In this document: in pieces, positions 5,469 to 5,750 of the stretch
Layout of the letters: the number at the start of each line of letters is the position of its first letter
Position numbering within the stretch: position 1 is the first letter of the stretch
The notes under the pieces: model-generated
Told to the model about the DNA's origin: nothing
What the model saw: the letters and a program-made list of their open reading frames with translations, nothing else
The model's database searches: none
Position numbers and translations under genes: made by a program
DNA from: Hyphomonas sp.
GTDB taxonomy: Bacteria; Pseudomonadota; Alphaproteobacteria; Caulobacterales; Hyphomonadaceae
NCBI GenBank assembly: GCA_029287305.1
Contig: JARFRJ010000281.1
Location: 1-5,750 of the forward strand
Reading direction: 5' to 3'
DNA: 5,750 nt

Positions 5469-5750
5469 TTAATGCTCCACATCTTTCCATATCTGGTGAT
5501 AGGAAATCCATAATAATATGGCGAGGATGAATAAAAAGGCCATGACTTTCAATCCGCCGGATTTGCGATTATTCTGCTTAGGCTCACCCGCCCAAGCTAA
5601 AAATTGCGCCACATCGGCAGACATTTGCTCTGTCGTCGCCTCTGTTCCATCCATATATTCCACGCGGCCATCCGGCAATTGTGGTGCCATAGCCAGAAAG
5701 CCACCCGGGGGAACATAACGCGGATCACCCGCCCATTGCCCGGTTGTATT
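5469..5750 (-). CDS. petC: Cytochrome c1 subunit of the bc1 complex, C-terminal part only
   Basis: Cytochrome c1 is the membrane-anchored c-type haem subunit of respiratory complex III, passing electrons from the Rieske protein to soluble cytochrome c on the periplasmic side. The frame is open from base 5750 and ends with TAA at 5471-5469, giving the last 93 residues. They show the family's end in order: a GDPRYVPPGGFLAMAPQLPDG stretch whose Met (codon 5690-5688) is the expected axial haem ligand, YMDGTEATTEQMSADVAQFLAWAGEP, a short Asn/Lys/Arg-rich turn, then the single transmembrane anchor (about VMAFLFILAILLWISY) and a short charged cytoplasmic tail HQIWKDVEH. The CXXCH haem motif lies outside the window. 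The ATG at 5690 is an internal codon, not a start. Any cytochrome b and Rieske genes would lie beyond the right edge. Confidence 0.93.
   Translation of the reverse strand, partial: NTTGQWAGDPRYVPPGGFLAMAPQLPDGRVEYMDGTEATTEQMSADVAQFLAWAGEPKQNNRKSGGLKVMAFLFILAILLWISYHQIWKDVEH

Overview
The window looks like a piece of an alphaproteobacterial chromosome of moderate GC content, with nearly all genes on the minus strand. The evidence is the pairing of a cytochrome c1 C-terminus (petC) with an S-methyl-5'-thioadenosine phosphorylase gene (mtnP), together with protein sequences of alphaproteobacterial character. I cannot name the genus. A marine or stalked-bacterium lineage (Hyphomonadales-like) is a guess from style only.

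Layout, in minus-strand transcription order from the right edge: the end of petC (cytochrome bc1 complex) runs in from beyond the window. After 96 bases comes mtnP (methionine and adenine salvage). A 269-base gap then holds a decayed copy of the next gene, followed by an intact gene for an unrecognised four-helix membrane protein of 148 residues. After a 117-base spacer comes a three-gene cluster with gaps of about 30 bases: a divergent but catalytically complete ClpP-type serine peptidase, a soluble protein of unknown family (178 or 180 residues), and a 630-residue CPA1/NhaP-type cation:proton antiporter with a C-terminal RCK (TrkA-N) domain. After a 110-base AT-rich gap rich in inverted repeats, a putative lipoprotein gene starts and runs off the left edge.

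Functionally, the right part is core metabolism (respiration, thioadenosine recycling). The middle cluster joins a protease paralog, an unknown soluble protein and an ion antiporter in one probable transcript, which suggests envelope, ion or pH stress adaptation, but this is inferred from gene order only. The most informative non-coding signals are the membrane-protein pseudogene remnant at about 4289-4450 and a perfect 12-bp palindrome placed between candidate -35 and -10 elements of the lipoprotein gene. I see no RNA genes, CRISPR arrays, insertion sequences or phage genes. Nothing here amounts to a clearly new defence or mobile system.
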